A stretch of DNA of 17,841 bases from Gammaproteobacteria bacterium (GCA_030632175.1 DAOVVG010000022.1:1-17841), one strand, 5' to 3'; numbered from the stretch's first letter, positions 1 through 8,541 are shown. The notes: a model not told the origin generated them from the letters alone. Translations and numbers: made by a program.

Positions 1-141
1 GCCAGCTTCCCGGAATGCGTGGAAGATGCAGCGGACGTACTCGACAAGGCAGATATCGCCCTCTATAAAAGCAAGCAAGCTGGCCGCAACAAGGTCACCT
101 ACTACGACAAGGCTCTGGAGACCGTTGCGCTCTACGCCTGA
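1..141 (+). CDS. GGDEF-domain protein (diguanylate cyclase), C-terminal end only
   Basis: The first 46 codons of the window are open in frame 1 and end at TGA (139-141). The peptide includes [16 protein letters not shown], the C-terminal signature of GGDEF domains (general form ADxALYxAKxxGRN-V), followed by a 15-residue tail. GGDEF domains condense two GTP into cyclic di-GMP. The GGDEF active-site motif itself, and any N-terminal sensor domain, lie upstream of the window, so catalytic competence and the input signal cannot be judged. The gene converges on rnhB and their 3' ends overlap by 10 bp. In E. coli the gene next to rnhB is dnaE, so this neighbour differs from that arrangement. Family assignment is firm for the domain; the full protein architecture is unknown. 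Confidence 0.88.
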   Translation, partial: ASFPECVEDAADVLDKADIALYKSKQAGRNKVTYYDKALETVALYA

Positions 142-743
142 GACATCTCCGCCTGTTTCTCTATGACCCTTCTTACCGGCGCATAGGAACGCCGGTGAAT
201 CGGCGTCACCCCCAGACTCTCCAGCGCCGCGATATGCGCCTTGCTGGGATAGCCCTTGTGTTGCGCCAGCCCATACCCGGGATACTGCAGATCCAGTGAC
301 AGCATTTCCCGGTCACGGGTTACCTTGGCCATAATCGAAGCCGCGCTGATTGCAGCCACCCGGCTGTCACCCTTGACGATTGCCTGTGCCGGACAGGCAA
401 GCGTCGGACAACGATTCCCGTCAATCAGCGCATGTTCTGCCGCCGGCTGCAGCGCATCCACGGCACGCTGCATGGCCAGCATGGTCGCCTGCAGGATATT
501 AATCCGGTCAATTTCACCGACATCGGCATGCGCGACAGCCCAGGCAAGCGCCTTTTCCTGTATTTCCTCGTACAGGGCTTCACGCCGGGCAGCACTCAAA
601 CGTTTTGAATCCTGTAACCCCTCAATCGGGTTATGCGGATCGAGGATGACCGCACCGGCAACCACCGGCCCGGCCAGCGGACCACGCCCTGCCTCATCAA
701 CACCGGCGACCAGGCCGTCGGGAATCAGCAACTCATCATCCAT
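132..743 (-). CDS. rnhB: Ribonuclease HII
   Basis: 203 residues, close to the usual size (E. coli 198). The enzyme cuts the RNA strand of RNA-DNA hybrids and starts removal of misincorporated ribonucleotides in DNA. The [19 protein letters not shown] signature is at residues 14-32. The four acidic catalytic residues are visible as D16 and E17 (in VDEAGRG), D108 (in LIDGN) and D126 (in KGDSR), at the same numbers as in E. coli RNase [15 protein letters not shown] (133-144) and [11 protein letters not shown] are also family-typical. The ATG start overlaps the lpxB stop by 8 bp (ATGGATGA), indicating translational coupling as the last gene of the lipid A cluster. Its TAG stop overlaps the convergent GGDEF gene, so no terminator fits between them. 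Confidence 0.98.
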   Translation of the reverse strand: MDDELLIPDGLVAGVDEAGRGPLAGPVVAGAVILDPHNPIEGLQDSKRLSAARREALYEEIQEKALAWAVAHADVGEIDRINILQATMLAMQRAVDALQPAAEHALIDGNRCPTLACPAQAIVKGDSRVAAISAASIMAKVTRDREMLSLDLQYPGYGLAQHKGYPSKAHIAALESLGVTPIHRRSYAPVRRVIEKQAEMSQA

Positions 744-1905
744 TGGTTACAGACCTCCCCGTCATTTCCATGATGGTATCAGCCGCTATATGGCTCGCAT
801 CCTGGCGCAGCTCATCATGTATTTTTGAAAACACCGTGGCCAGCTCCTGCGTGTGTGACGGATTCTCAATCAGCCTCAGGATTTCTTCGCCAAGTGCCTC
901 TGCTGAAATATCATCCTGTATAAACTCTTTTACCAACGGCCGGTCGGCCAGCAAATTAGGCAACGAATAATACGGTGTATTTACCAGCAGGCGCGCCAGT
1001 TGATAGGTGAGTGGAGAGAGACGGTAGGCCATGACCATTGGCCGTTTGATCAGCATGCATTCCAGTGTTGCCGTTCCTGAAGCCAGCAGCACAGCATTTG
1101 CGGCTGCCATTACCTCCAGCCCCTGACCGCTCAACAGAGTTACCGGCAATTGGCTGTTAACAGTGGCCAGCGCATCTTCAAAGATCGTGCGACACGCATT
1201 GTTTGTCAGCGGCACTATAAACTGCATATCGTTGCGGCGTTCATAACACCAGTTAGCAGCACGCAGAAAATCGCCTGCCAGACGCTTTACCTCACCGACT
1301 CGACTGCCGGGCAGCAAGGCAACCAGCGGCCCCTTGTGTTTGATCCCAAGATGCTCGCGCGCCTGCAGGGGATCAATGTCATCAGCAATCAAATCAGCCA
1401 GCGGATGACCGACAAAGTGTGCCGGTACGTTATGTTCTCTGTAGAAGCGCTCTTCAAAAGGGAACAGGGTCAACATGCAGTCCACGCTGGCGGCAATCTT
1501 GCGTACCCGGTACTGCCGCCAGGCCCACACCGACGGGCTCACATAGTGCAAGGTCCTGATACCTGCACGCTTCAGACTTTTTTCCAGGGACAGATTGAAA
1601 TCCGGCGCATCAATACCAATAAAAATATCGGGCGGGTTTCTCAGAAAATGACGGCGCAACTCGCGCCGCATGGCAAACAGCCCGGGTAAATGTTTAAGCA
1701 CTTCAACCAGCCCCATGACAGACAGGTTTTCCATGGGGTACAGGCTGAAACATCCCGCCTCTTTCATGCGCGGACCGGCCACACCTTCGAAAACCGCATC
1801 CGGTTCGTGTTGCCGTATGGCGCGCATTAAACCGGCCGCAATATTATCGCCGGAAGCCTCACCGGCCACGATACCTACATGAAGTGGATGTGCAGGTGAA
1901 CTCAC
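736..1905 (-). CDS. lpxB: Lipid-A-disaccharide synthase
   Basis: 389 residues (E. coli 382). This membrane-associated glycosyltransferase joins UDP-2,3-diacylglucosamine and lipid X to form the tetra-substituted disaccharide of lipid A. Visible family motifs are GEASGD (15-20), GIDAPDFN with D99 in the place of the essential E. coli D98, [11 protein letters not shown] (about 123-133), [13 protein letters not shown] and ASGTATLE. The start is GTG at 1905-1903: an in-frame TGA lies ten codons upstream beyond a non-start stretch, so this is the first usable start and gives the expected N-terminus. The Shine-Dalgarno match is weak (GAG a few bases upstream). An 11-codon reading frame ends on this start codon as GTGA (listed separately). 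A 76-bp gap separates it from lpxA. Its stop overlaps the rnhB start. Confidence 0.97.
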   Translation of the reverse strand: MSSPAHPLHVGIVAGEASGDNIAAGLMRAIRQHEPDAVFEGVAGPRMKEAGCFSLYPMENLSVMGLVEVLKHLPGLFAMRRELRRHFLRNPPDIFIGIDAPDFNLSLEKSLKRAGIRTLHYVSPSVWAWRQYRVRKIAASVDCMLTLFPFEERFYREHNVPAHFVGHPLADLIADDIDPLQAREHLGIKHKGPLVALLPGSRVGEVKRLAGDFLRAANWCYERRNDMQFIVPLTNNACRTIFEDALATVNSQLPVTLLSGQGLEVMAAANAVLLASGTATLECMLIKRPMVMAYRLSPLTYQLARLLVNTPYYSLPNLLADRPLVKEFIQDDISAEALGEEILRLIENPSHTQELATVFSKIHDELRQDASHIAADTIMEMTGRSVTNG

Positions 1906-1937
1906 GCCGCTCGAATACCCGGTACAACAATTGTCAT
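1902..1937 (-). other. 11-codon reading frame ending on the lpxB start
   Basis: In the 76-bp lpxA-lpxB gap an ATG at 1937-1935 opens a frame encoding [11 protein letters not shown]. Its TGA stop (1904-1902) overlaps the GTG start of lpxB in the arrangement GTGA. The ATG has only a poor ribosome-binding site. This could be a coupling leader that delivers ribosomes to a weak lpxB start, or it could be chance, which is easily possible at this length. I found no convincing promoter in the gap. Confidence 0.25.
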
Positions 1938-1981
1938 ATCAGCTGCGGCAGTGAAAATAATAAACAATAAATGACATACCC

Positions 1982-2752
1982 CTACCTGACAATGCCTCGC
2001 GTCTGCTGTTCAAGAAATGTAACCAACAACTGTAACTCGGCACTGTCTTTCGCCCTTTCCCTGAGGAGGGTAATAGCTTCCTGCAGGGAGTGATTTTCAC
2101 GGTAGAGGGTCTTGTAGGCCTGCTTGAGCAGCTTGCGGGCTTCGTCTGAAAATCCGCGGCGACGCAAACCCTCCATATTCAGACCATGTGCCCGTGCCGG
2201 ACTACCACCAACCGTTACATAAGGAGGGACATCCAGGCTGATACCGCTGCCAAATGCTGTCAGTGAATGCGCCCCCAGCGAACAAAACTGGTGCACCAGT
2301 GTAAAACCACCAAGAATGACGTAATCATGAATAGTGACATGACCCGCCAGGGAGGCATTGTTTGCGAAGATTGTGTGGTTTCCTATGCGGCAATCATGGG
2401 CAATGTGCACATAGGCCATTATCCAGTTGTCATCACCAATCGATGTAACGCCCCGATCCTGGACTGTCCCCCTGTTTATGGTGACAAATTCACGAATGGT
2501 ATTGCGGTCACCGATTTCCAGCCGGGTAGGTTCACCCGCGTATTTCTTGTCCTGCGGTGCATCACCAATGGACGCGAACTGGAATATCCTGTTTTCCTTC
2601 CCCAGACGGGTCGGACCATTGATAACCACATGTGGCCCGATTTCGGTGCCGGCAGCAATCACCACATCGGGGCCAATAACGGCATAGGGGCCTACAGAAA
2701 CATCATCGGCCAGTTCTGCGCCGGGATCAATAACCGCCGTCGAATGAATCAA
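1982..2752 (-). CDS. lpxA: UDP-N-acetylglucosamine 3-O-acyltransferase
   Basis: 256 residues (E. coli 262). LpxA transfers a 3-hydroxyacyl chain from acyl carrier protein to the 3-OH of UDP-GlcNAc, the first step of lipid A synthesis in the cytoplasm. The N-terminal three quarters is a left-handed beta-helix of hexapeptide repeats. Catalytic H119 lies in HIAHDC and aligns with E. coli H125; H116, H138 and H154 align with H122, H144 and H160. [14 protein letters not shown] and GLRRRGFS are conserved. Ungapped alignment puts F167 at E. coli G173, the acyl-chain ruler (see findings). The start is TTG: it overlaps the fabZ stop as TTGA, an in-frame TGA lies two codons upstream, and an AGGA site sits 9 nt before it. 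No ATG is available near the expected N-terminus. Confidence 0.97.
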   Translation of the reverse strand: MIHSTAVIDPGAELADDVSVGPYAVIGPDVVIAAGTEIGPHVVINGPTRLGKENRIFQFASIGDAPQDKKYAGEPTRLEIGDRNTIREFVTINRGTVQDRGVTSIGDDNWIMAYVHIAHDCRIGNHTIFANNASLAGHVTIHDYVILGGFTLVHQFCSLGAHSLTAFGSGISLDVPPYVTVGGSPARAHGLNMEGLRRRGFSDEARKLLKQAYKTLYRENHSLQEAITLLRERAKDSAELQLLVTFLEQQTRGIVR

Positions 2753-3195
2753 GTATCAATATCCTGTTCTGTACACATTATTTCAGCCGTCGCGGCCACA
2801 ACACCATCCACACTGGCTTCACAATCAAACACCCAGATTCCACGCCTGGCACGTTTCAGGTTTGCCTTCAGCATCAGCTGATCACCCGGCTCTACCGGAC
2901 GCTTGAAACGCGCCTTGTCGATACCCACCAGAAAATACAGGCTTTCCCGTTTCGCGCCTCGCTCAACAGTCCTGAAGGCCAGCAATCCTGTCGCCTGCGC
3001 CATGGCTTCGAGTACCAGCACACCGGGCATAACCGGGCGTTCGGGGAAATGTCCCGTAAAAAACGGTTCATTGTAGGTTACATTCTTGTAACCGACCAGC
3101 GACTCACCCGCCGTGAATTCGGTCACCCGGTCAATCATCAGGAAAGGATACCGGTGCGGCAGGTGTTGCAATATTTGCTGTATATCCATGGTCAT
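2749..3195 (-). CDS. fabZ: 3-hydroxyacyl-ACP dehydratase FabZ
   Basis: 148 residues (E. coli 151). FabZ dehydrates (3R)-hydroxyacyl-ACP to trans-2-enoyl-ACP in each cycle of type II fatty acid synthesis. The hot-dog fold family signature is plain: [13 protein letters not shown] (12-24), [20 protein letters not shown] (48-67). Catalytic H49 and E63 correspond to the FabZ His/Glu pair. It consumes the same hydroxyacyl-ACP pool that LpxD and LpxA use, and sits between those genes, as in E. coli. Its stop overlaps the lpxA start by 4 bp. Two ATGs are possible: the one at 3195 has GGA only 3 nt upstream, while the one at 3189 (residue 3) has it at 9 nt and may be used. The gene is preceded by a 57-bp gap with a terminator-like hairpin. 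Confidence 0.98.
   Translation of the reverse strand: MTMDIQQILQHLPHRYPFLMIDRVTEFTAGESLVGYKNVTYNEPFFTGHFPERPVMPGVLVLEAMAQATGLLAFRTVERGAKRESLYFLVGIDKARFKRPVEPGDQLMLKANLKRARRGIWVFDCEASVDGVVAATAEIMCTEQDIDT
2762..2765 (-). promoter_or_regulatory. Ribosome-binding site for the TTG start of lpxA
   Basis: AGGA lies inside the last codons of fabZ, 9 nt before the TTG start of lpxA. It supports TTG as the true initiation codon and translational coupling to fabZ. Confidence 0.6.
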
Positions 3196-3216
3196 AATTC
3201 CAGATGGCCCTTCAAT

Positions 3217-3251
3217 AAAAAATATGGCTGCCGGTAAAAATGAACAGCCAT
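3217..3251 (-). terminator. Terminator-like hairpin (possible attenuator) between lpxD and fabZ
   Basis: Read on the minus strand, ATGGCTG (3251-3245) pairs with CAGCCAT (3230-3224) across a 14-nt loop. One unpaired base separates the stem from a run of six U (3222-3217), just after the lpxD stop. The stem is only 7 bp with four G-C pairs and the loop is large, so this would be a weak or partial terminator at most. The U-run is correctly placed only for the minus strand, the direction of the operon. Confidence 0.4.
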
Positions 3252-3252
3252 T

Positions 3253-4293
3253 CTATTCATTCTCGTGTTTTTTGTCTGCAGCAAGCGCACGCTCCAGCTT
3301 GTTGATCCTGCGTGCAAGTCCGTCCAGCTGCCGCATGCGCGCATAGGTTTTGTTCCATGCATCATTTTCCTGCGCCGGCACACCGGATGAATACACACCC
3401 GGTTTTGTAATTGACTTCGTCACCATCGTCATACCGGTAATGATAACGCGGTCGGCAATTTCAAGATGCCCGACAATACCCGATCCTCCTCCTATCATGC
3501 AGTACTTCCCGATTTTTGCACTGCCTGAAATACCGACACAACCGGCTATGGCAGTATGTGCACCGATGTGCACATTATGGGCAACCTGTATTTGATTATC
3601 GAGTCTGACACCCTCTTCCAGCACCGTGTCATCAAGCGCTCCACGGTCAATGGTGGTATTCGAACCGATCTCGACATCATTCCCCACCCTGACACTGCCA
3701 AGCTGAGGCACGTTCAGCCAGCGCCCGTCCTCGTTTGCAAGTCCGAAACCGTCACTGCCGATCACCGCGCCAGGCGCAATGCTAACGCGCTCGCCGATGG
3801 TGACATCGTGACAGACAACTACATTCGCAGACAGCCTGCTGTCAGCGCCGACAACACTGCCTGCACCGATAAAACAGCCACCGGCCAGCTGTACACCGGC
3901 ATGCACAACCGCGCCTTTTTCAACAATGCAGTTTGGGCCAACCCATGCTGTCTCGTCCACGACACTGCCAGCATCGAGAACCGCCGCAGGGTGTACCCCC
4001 TGCCGGGTACGGGCAGCCGGCACAATCAGCGCAGCTGCACGTGCGTAACTTGCATAGGGGTTCGCTGAAACGATAACCGCTGTCGGGCAATCTGCCGCAT
4101 CTTCCTGTTTCAGGATGACAGCAGATGCCTGCGTGTCTTGCAGGTACTTCTTGTACCCCGGGTTGGCAAGAAAACTGATGTCCCCCGCCTGTGCATTCTG
4201 CAAGGTCGCAACCGCGGCAATAAGGCAGCCCGGATCACCCTGTTGCAAATCACCTCTGATTTGCCCGGCAAGCTCACCCAGTGTCAACGACAT
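3253..4293 (-). CDS. lpxD: UDP-3-O-(3-hydroxyacyl)glucosamine N-acyltransferase
   Basis: 346 residues (E. coli 341). LpxD N-acylates UDP-3-O-acylglucosamine, the third step of lipid A synthesis, using 3-hydroxyacyl-ACP. The N-terminal uridine-binding domain includes FLANPGYKKYL (41-51). It is followed by a hexapeptide-repeat beta-helix from about residue 100 to 290, then a charged C-terminal helix that should bind ACP. Catalytic H239 is seen in QVAHNVHIG at the same number as in E. coli, and M290 in GMTMVTKS matches the E. coli acyl-chain ruler Met290. The ATG start has a GGGG ribosome-binding site about 9 nt upstream. It lies 44 bp after skp and 57 bp before fabZ, the latter gap containing the hairpin described above. 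Confidence 0.98.
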   Translation of the reverse strand: MSLTLGELAGQIRGDLQQGDPGCLIAAVATLQNAQAGDISFLANPGYKKYLQDTQASAVILKQEDAADCPTAVIVSANPYASYARAAALIVPAARTRQGVHPAAVLDAGSVVDETAWVGPNCIVEKGAVVHAGVQLAGGCFIGAGSVVGADSRLSANVVVCHDVTIGERVSIAPGAVIGSDGFGLANEDGRWLNVPQLGSVRVGNDVEIGSNTTIDRGALDDTVLEEGVRLDNQIQVAHNVHIGAHTAIAGCVGISGSAKIGKYCMIGGGSGIVGHLEIADRVIITGMTMVTKSITKPGVYSSGVPAQENDAWNKTYARMRQLDGLARRINKLERALAADKKHENE

Positions 4294-4337
4294 TCAAATT
4301 GCCCCGTAACCATCCAGGCAGGATAGCTACCCGGCTA

Positions 4338-4838
4338 CTATTTCTGAAGCTTCTTGAGAACGCTGTCAGTGATATCAACCTTGTCACTCGAATAAACAAC
4401 GCCCTGGCTCAGGATCAGGTCAAAATTCTGCTCTTTTGCCAGCGAGACAACCGCCTGAAACATGTCCTTCTGCAGTTTCGCGAGCACTTCATTACGCCGG
4501 ATATTCAAATCATCACGGAACTCGTCCTGGGAACGCTTGAGATCACGCCGCTTGGAGAGAACATTTCTCTCCTGTTTGGTACGTTCCGACTCACTCATCA
4601 CCGCACCATCACGAGACAGATCATCCTCCAGCTTCTTTATTTCACGCTGCATGGCAACCAGCTCCTTTTCCCGGGGAGCGAATTCAGACTCGATCTTGCT
4701 TTGTGCCGACTTCGCCTGCGGCGCAGACTCCAGCAGCTTGACCGTGTCTACAAAGCCGATTTTTGTCTCGGCCAGCACTGCAGCAGAAGATATGGCCAGC
4801 ATCCCGGCCAGAAATATTGTTACACCTGTTTTTTTCAT
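4338..4838 (-). CDS. skp: Periplasmic chaperone Skp (OmpH family)
   Basis: 166 residues (E. coli 161). Skp is a trimeric, jellyfish-shaped periplasmic chaperone that holds unfolded outer-membrane proteins on the way to the BAM complex. Residues 1-23 form a Sec signal peptide: MKK basic start, hydrophobic stretch, likely cleavage after VLA and before ETKIG. The mature part begins with the family strand KIGFVDTVKLLESAP. A long Lys/Glu-rich helical hairpin (about 40-130, tentacle coiled coil) follows, then LILSQGVVYSSDKVDITDSV returning to the body. The ATG start has a GGAG site 8 nt upstream. It follows bamA by 29 bp, its functional partner and usual neighbour. Confidence 0.96.
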   Translation of the reverse strand: MKKTGVTIFLAGMLAISSAAVLAETKIGFVDTVKLLESAPQAKSAQSKIESEFAPREKELVAMQREIKKLEDDLSRDGAVMSESERTKQERNVLSKRRDLKRSQDEFRDDLNIRRNEVLAKLQKDMFQAVVSLAKEQNFDLILSQGVVYSSDKVDITDSVLKKLQK

Positions 4839-4867
4839 AACCCGTTCTCCAGAATTCCCTACAATAA

Positions 4868-7168
4868 TCAGAAAAATGTGCCTACAGTAAATTGAAAATT
4901 TTGTTCATCATCGTCGCTTTCAGCATTCAACGGGAAGCCAAAACTCATTGAAATAGGTCCCAGCGGCGACAGCCACAAACCAGCCAGACCGGCAGAATAC
5001 CTTAAATCACCGGCGTCAAAGCTATCATAATCCTCAAAGACATTACCAATATCAAAAAAGGCGCTCAACCGCACACCCTTGGCCTCTTCAACAAAGGGGA
5101 TCGGGAAGATAATCTCCGCATTAAACACCGTGAGAAATGAACCACCTATGGGATCACCGTCAGAATCCCTCGGGCCCAGGGTGTTATCCTCAAAACCACG
5201 CACCGAGCGCACACCGCCAGCAAAGAAGTTCTCAAAGAATGGCAGTTGTTCATAGTCTCCGAAACCGTCTCCGTAACCCAGGTTGCCTTTCAGCCCGAGG
5301 GTCAATTCCCGCGTCAGGGGAATAAAGCGCTGCTGCTGGTAGGTAAGCTTGTAGTACTCCAGCCCGGAACCGGGAGCCGTGGTTTCCAGCGAGATACGTT
5401 GCAGACCACCGGTATCGGTAAACAGTATCCGGTTACGGGAATCATGGCTCCAGCTGCCGGTAAACACCGCGTCATCAAAACTGTCTCCATGCTCATCAAT
5501 GAAGTCGGTTACCTGCAAGGGTGAACTGGAGTTTTCCTTCAGATCCAGTCCCTGGTATCCGACACTGAAGCGAATAGTGTCATACTCATTGATCGGAATA
5601 CCGAAGTTGATATCTGCGTTACGCGTATCGGTCGAGTAATCCGACAGGTTGGCTTCATCGGCATCCGTCTTGCGGTAACCCAGGCCGAAACCCCGGCTGA
5701 CACCGTCAACGGTCCAGTACGGGTTGGTGTATGCAAAACGGTAGACTGTATTTATTTCACTGTTATCAAAGGTAAAGGAAACCCGCTTGCCGGTACCGAG
5801 AAAGTTCTCCTGTTGCACACTGGCGTTAAACAGCACCCCGGAAGACTGCGAGAAACCGGCACCTGCCGTCACGCTGCCCGAGGATGTCTCTGTGACCGAG
5901 TAATTGACATCCAGCTGGTCGGTGGTTCCCGGGACCGTCGGTGTCTCGACATTGACGTCTTCAAAGAAACCGAGTCGATCTATGCGGGTACGGGAACGTT
6001 CAACCTGCTCGGTCGAATACCAGCCACCTTCCATTTGACGCGTTTCGCGGCGCAGTACTTCATCCCGGGTACCGACATTGCCGGCAATATTGATGCGTCG
6101 TACATAAACCCGCTTGCCCGGATCAACAAAGAAGCCGAGACTGACCTCATTCGCTTCATCATCCATTTCCGGGGTGGTATTCACGTTTGCAAAGGCATAA
6201 CCCTGGTTGCCCAGCAACGAGCTGATCTTGTCGACCGATTCGGTCACCTGTTTGCGCGAGAACACATCACCCGGGTTGATCTTGATCAGCGGGAACAGTT
6301 CTTCGGCCGGCACCACCAGATCGCCGTTGAGCGTCACTTCCCTGATTTTATACTGATTCCCCTCGGCAATATTGATAGTAATGTAGATATCTTTCTTGTC
6401 CGGCGTAATAGAAACCTGGGTAGAGTTAATATTGAATTTCAGATAGCCGCGGTCCAGGTAGTAGGTGCGCAGAATTTCCAGATCTGCAGACAGTCCCTGT
6501 TTGGAATACTGGTCACTCTTGGTGAATGCCGAGAAAAAATTTGGTGTTGTCAGGGAAAACTCGTCAAGCAACTCCTCGTCGGGAAACGCGTGGTTACCGA
6601 TGAGATTGATCTGCTTGATACGTGCAGCCCTGCCCTCTGAAACATTAATCAGGATACCCACACGGTTGCGATCAAGCGGGGTTACCGTTGTATCTATCTT
6701 GACGGCGTATTTGCCGCGACTGAAGTATTGTCGACGCAGTTCCTGTTCAACCTTTTCCAGCAGTGAGCGGTCGAATACACGACCTTCAGCCAGACCAATT
6801 TCTTTCAGGCCCTCCAGCAATTCCTCACTGTCAAGATCCTTGTTACCTGCTATATCAATACTGCTGATCGCAGCACGTTCCCTGACAAAGACAACCAGCA
6901 CCGGGCCATCTCTTTCAAGAGAGACGTCATTGAAGAAACCACTTTTGAACAGGGCTTTTACAGCATTGACCGTATCCTGCGAATCAATCGTCTGACCAAC
7001 CTTGATCGGCAAATAGTTAAAAACAGTACCGGCAGAGATACGTTGCAGCCCTTCTACCCGGATATCCAGAACCTTGAACGGCTCAAAGGCCTGCGCAGTC
7101 CCGTTCAGGAGCAGCGTCAACATGAATATCCGACACAGGAAAAATAGGCGTTTCAACTGCAAATGCAT
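4868..7168 (-). CDS. bamA: Outer membrane protein assembly factor BamA
   Basis: 766 residues from ATG at 7168 (E. coli 810). BamA is the essential Omp85 core of the BAM complex that folds beta-barrel proteins into the outer membrane. A signal peptide precedes FEPFKVLDIRVEGLQRIS (predicted cleavage after GTAQA). About five POTRA repeats follow to residue 415 or so, then a 16-strand barrel. The loop 6 motif VRGF (about 656-659) is intact, and the protein ends in QFTVGTFF, a typical terminal beta-signal with Phe last. The frame can also open at TTG 7180, overlapping the rseP stop as TTGA and adding four residues. I prefer the ATG because it has GAG at a normal distance upstream. skp follows 29 bp downstream. 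Confidence 0.97.
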   Translation of the reverse strand: MHLQLKRLFFLCRIFMLTLLLNGTAQAFEPFKVLDIRVEGLQRISAGTVFNYLPIKVGQTIDSQDTVNAVKALFKSGFFNDVSLERDGPVLVVFVRERAAISSIDIAGNKDLDSEELLEGLKEIGLAEGRVFDRSLLEKVEQELRRQYFSRGKYAVKIDTTVTPLDRNRVGILINVSEGRAARIKQINLIGNHAFPDEELLDEFSLTTPNFFSAFTKSDQYSKQGLSADLEILRTYYLDRGYLKFNINSTQVSITPDKKDIYITINIAEGNQYKIREVTLNGDLVVPAEELFPLIKINPGDVFSRKQVTESVDKISSLLGNQGYAFANVNTTPEMDDEANEVSLGFFVDPGKRVYVRRINIAGNVGTRDEVLRRETRQMEGGWYSTEQVERSRTRIDRLGFFEDVNVETPTVPGTTDQLDVNYSVTETSSGSVTAGAGFSQSSGVLFNASVQQENFLGTGKRVSFTFDNSEINTVYRFAYTNPYWTVDGVSRGFGLGYRKTDADEANLSDYSTDTRNADINFGIPINEYDTIRFSVGYQGLDLKENSSSPLQVTDFIDEHGDSFDDAVFTGSWSHDSRNRILFTDTGGLQRISLETTAPGSGLEYYKLTYQQQRFIPLTRELTLGLKGNLGYGDGFGDYEQLPFFENFFAGGVRSVRGFEDNTLGPRDSDGDPIGGSFLTVFNAEIIFPIPFVEEAKGVRLSAFFDIGNVFEDYDSFDAGDLRYSAGLAGLWLSPLGPISMSFGFPLNAESDDDEQNFQFTVGTFF

Positions 7169-7176
7169 TTTTCGAC

Positions 7177-8541
7177 TCAATCAAGCAACCGTAGCAGATC
7201 GTTATAAAAGGCCAGCGACATTAATGCCAGCAGCAGGGCAATTCCTATTTTCTGTCCTGCCAGTTGTACAGAATCGGCCACCGGACTGCCCTTGATAATT
7301 TCCACCAGGTAGAACAGCAAATGACCGCCATCCAGCACCGGAACCGGCAACAGGTTCAGCACGCCCAGACTGACACTGACAATCCCCAGAAAGCTGAGAA
7401 ATGCAGCCAGGCCAATCGCGGCAGACTGCCCTGCATACCGGGCAATGGTAATCGGACCACTCAGGTTCTCAACAGACGCCTTGCCGTTAACCATTTTCCA
7501 GAGGGTTCGCAATGTCAGCGTTGTAACTTCCCAGGTCCTGCCAAGCGCCTCCGGAACAGCCTTGAGCAAACCATAACGAACAACGACGCGCATTGTAGCA
7601 CGCTGTTCGTCATTCGGAAGTTGTACATAGGCACCAATACGCCCGATTTCCGAGCCATTATCGATCACGCTGTCTGGTCTCACCGTCAGATCGAACGACT
7701 CCCCGTCACGCAGCACCTGCACGGCAATATCCTGCACAGGCCGCTCGCGGACAAAATCTACCCACTGCGCCCAGCTGTTGATTGCCACGCCATCAGCGAA
7801 CGTAATCCGGTCGCCTGGCAGAATACCGGCCCGCGCACCGGCCCCGCCCTCAACCAGCGACTCAATCACCGCTGGTGGCTGCCATGGCGTCAATCCAAAA
7901 TTTTCCAGCACCCCGCCTTTCTTCAACAGTTCATCCGGGTCTTCAAACCGCACCTGTAAATGCCGTTCCTGACCATCAACATCACGTACCGCGACTGCAA
8001 CGGTATCCAGTCCGTCAAGACCGGCATCCAGCAGGGCAAGTACCGCCGCCTCCCACGTCCGGGTTGGCTGCCCTTCAACACTGATAATTTCATCACCCGA
8101 CAGGATGCCGGCGTCGGCCGCATAGGATGCCGGGGCGACATCACCGACGATCGGTTTCAGACCGGGCATGCCGGTAACAAACATGGCCCAGTAAACAATA
8201 ATTGCAAACAGAAAATTGAATGCCGGCCCCGCCACTACAACGGCTATACGTGTTTTCACCGACTGACGGTTAAAGGCACGCGAAACTTCCCCGGGATCCA
8301 CCTCCCCTTCGCGCTCATCCAGCATCTTCACATAACCGCCCAGCGGCAGAGCAGCTACTACCAGTTCGGTCTTGTCCTCGCCAAAGGTTCGCTTCCATAA
8401 CGGCGCCCCGAAACCGATAGAAAATCTCAACACCTTGACACCCAGACGACGTGCAACCCAGAAATGCCCGAATTCATGAACGGTGACCAGCACACCGATG
8501 GCGACAATAAAGGCAGCCAGCGAAAACAGAGGTCCACTCAT
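7177..8541 (-). CDS. rseP: RseP site-2 zinc metalloprotease
   Basis: 454 residues (E. coli 450). RseP is an inner-membrane intramembrane protease. In E. coli it cuts the anti-sigma factor RseA after DegS to release sigma E, and clears remnant signal peptides. The zinc site HEFGH is at residues 22-26 in the first transmembrane segment, and the third ligand is D404 in PVLDGGHL. Two periplasmic PDZ domains occupy about 115-200 and 210-300, with GILSGDEIISVEG and GILPGDRITFADG as their cores. Hydrophobic helices flank them (about 97-120, 375-400 and 425-450). The start codon overlaps the dxr stop as ATGA. Placement just before bamA and skp joins envelope-stress signalling to outer-membrane assembly in one transcript. 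Confidence 0.97.
   Translation of the reverse strand: MSGPLFSLAAFIVAIGVLVTVHEFGHFWVARRLGVKVLRFSIGFGAPLWKRTFGEDKTELVVAALPLGGYVKMLDEREGEVDPGEVSRAFNRQSVKTRIAVVVAGPAFNFLFAIIVYWAMFVTGMPGLKPIVGDVAPASYAADAGILSGDEIISVEGQPTRTWEAAVLALLDAGLDGLDTVAVAVRDVDGQERHLQVRFEDPDELLKKGGVLENFGLTPWQPPAVIESLVEGGAGARAGILPGDRITFADGVAINSWAQWVDFVRERPVQDIAVQVLRDGESFDLTVRPDSVIDNGSEIGRIGAYVQLPNDEQRATMRVVVRYGLLKAVPEALGRTWEVTTLTLRTLWKMVNGKASVENLSGPITIARYAGQSAAIGLAAFLSFLGIVSVSLGVLNLLPVPVLDGGHLLFYLVEIIKGSPVADSVQLAGQKIGIALLLALMSLAFYNDLLRLLD

Noticed and set aside
4294..4337. Inverted repeat before lpxD (AGCTATCC with GGATGGTT)
   Set aside because: It is an 8-bp stem that needs two G-U pairs, with no U-run and no known element; likely chance.
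5813..6640. Plus-strand open frame of 275 codons inside bamA
   Set aside because: It lies fully within the POTRA-barrel coding sequence on the other strand, with no family resemblance or ribosome-binding support.
7169..7180. TTG start for bamA overlapping the rseP stop
   Set aside because: It is possible, but the ATG four codons later has a better-spaced ribosome-binding site and a normal signal peptide.
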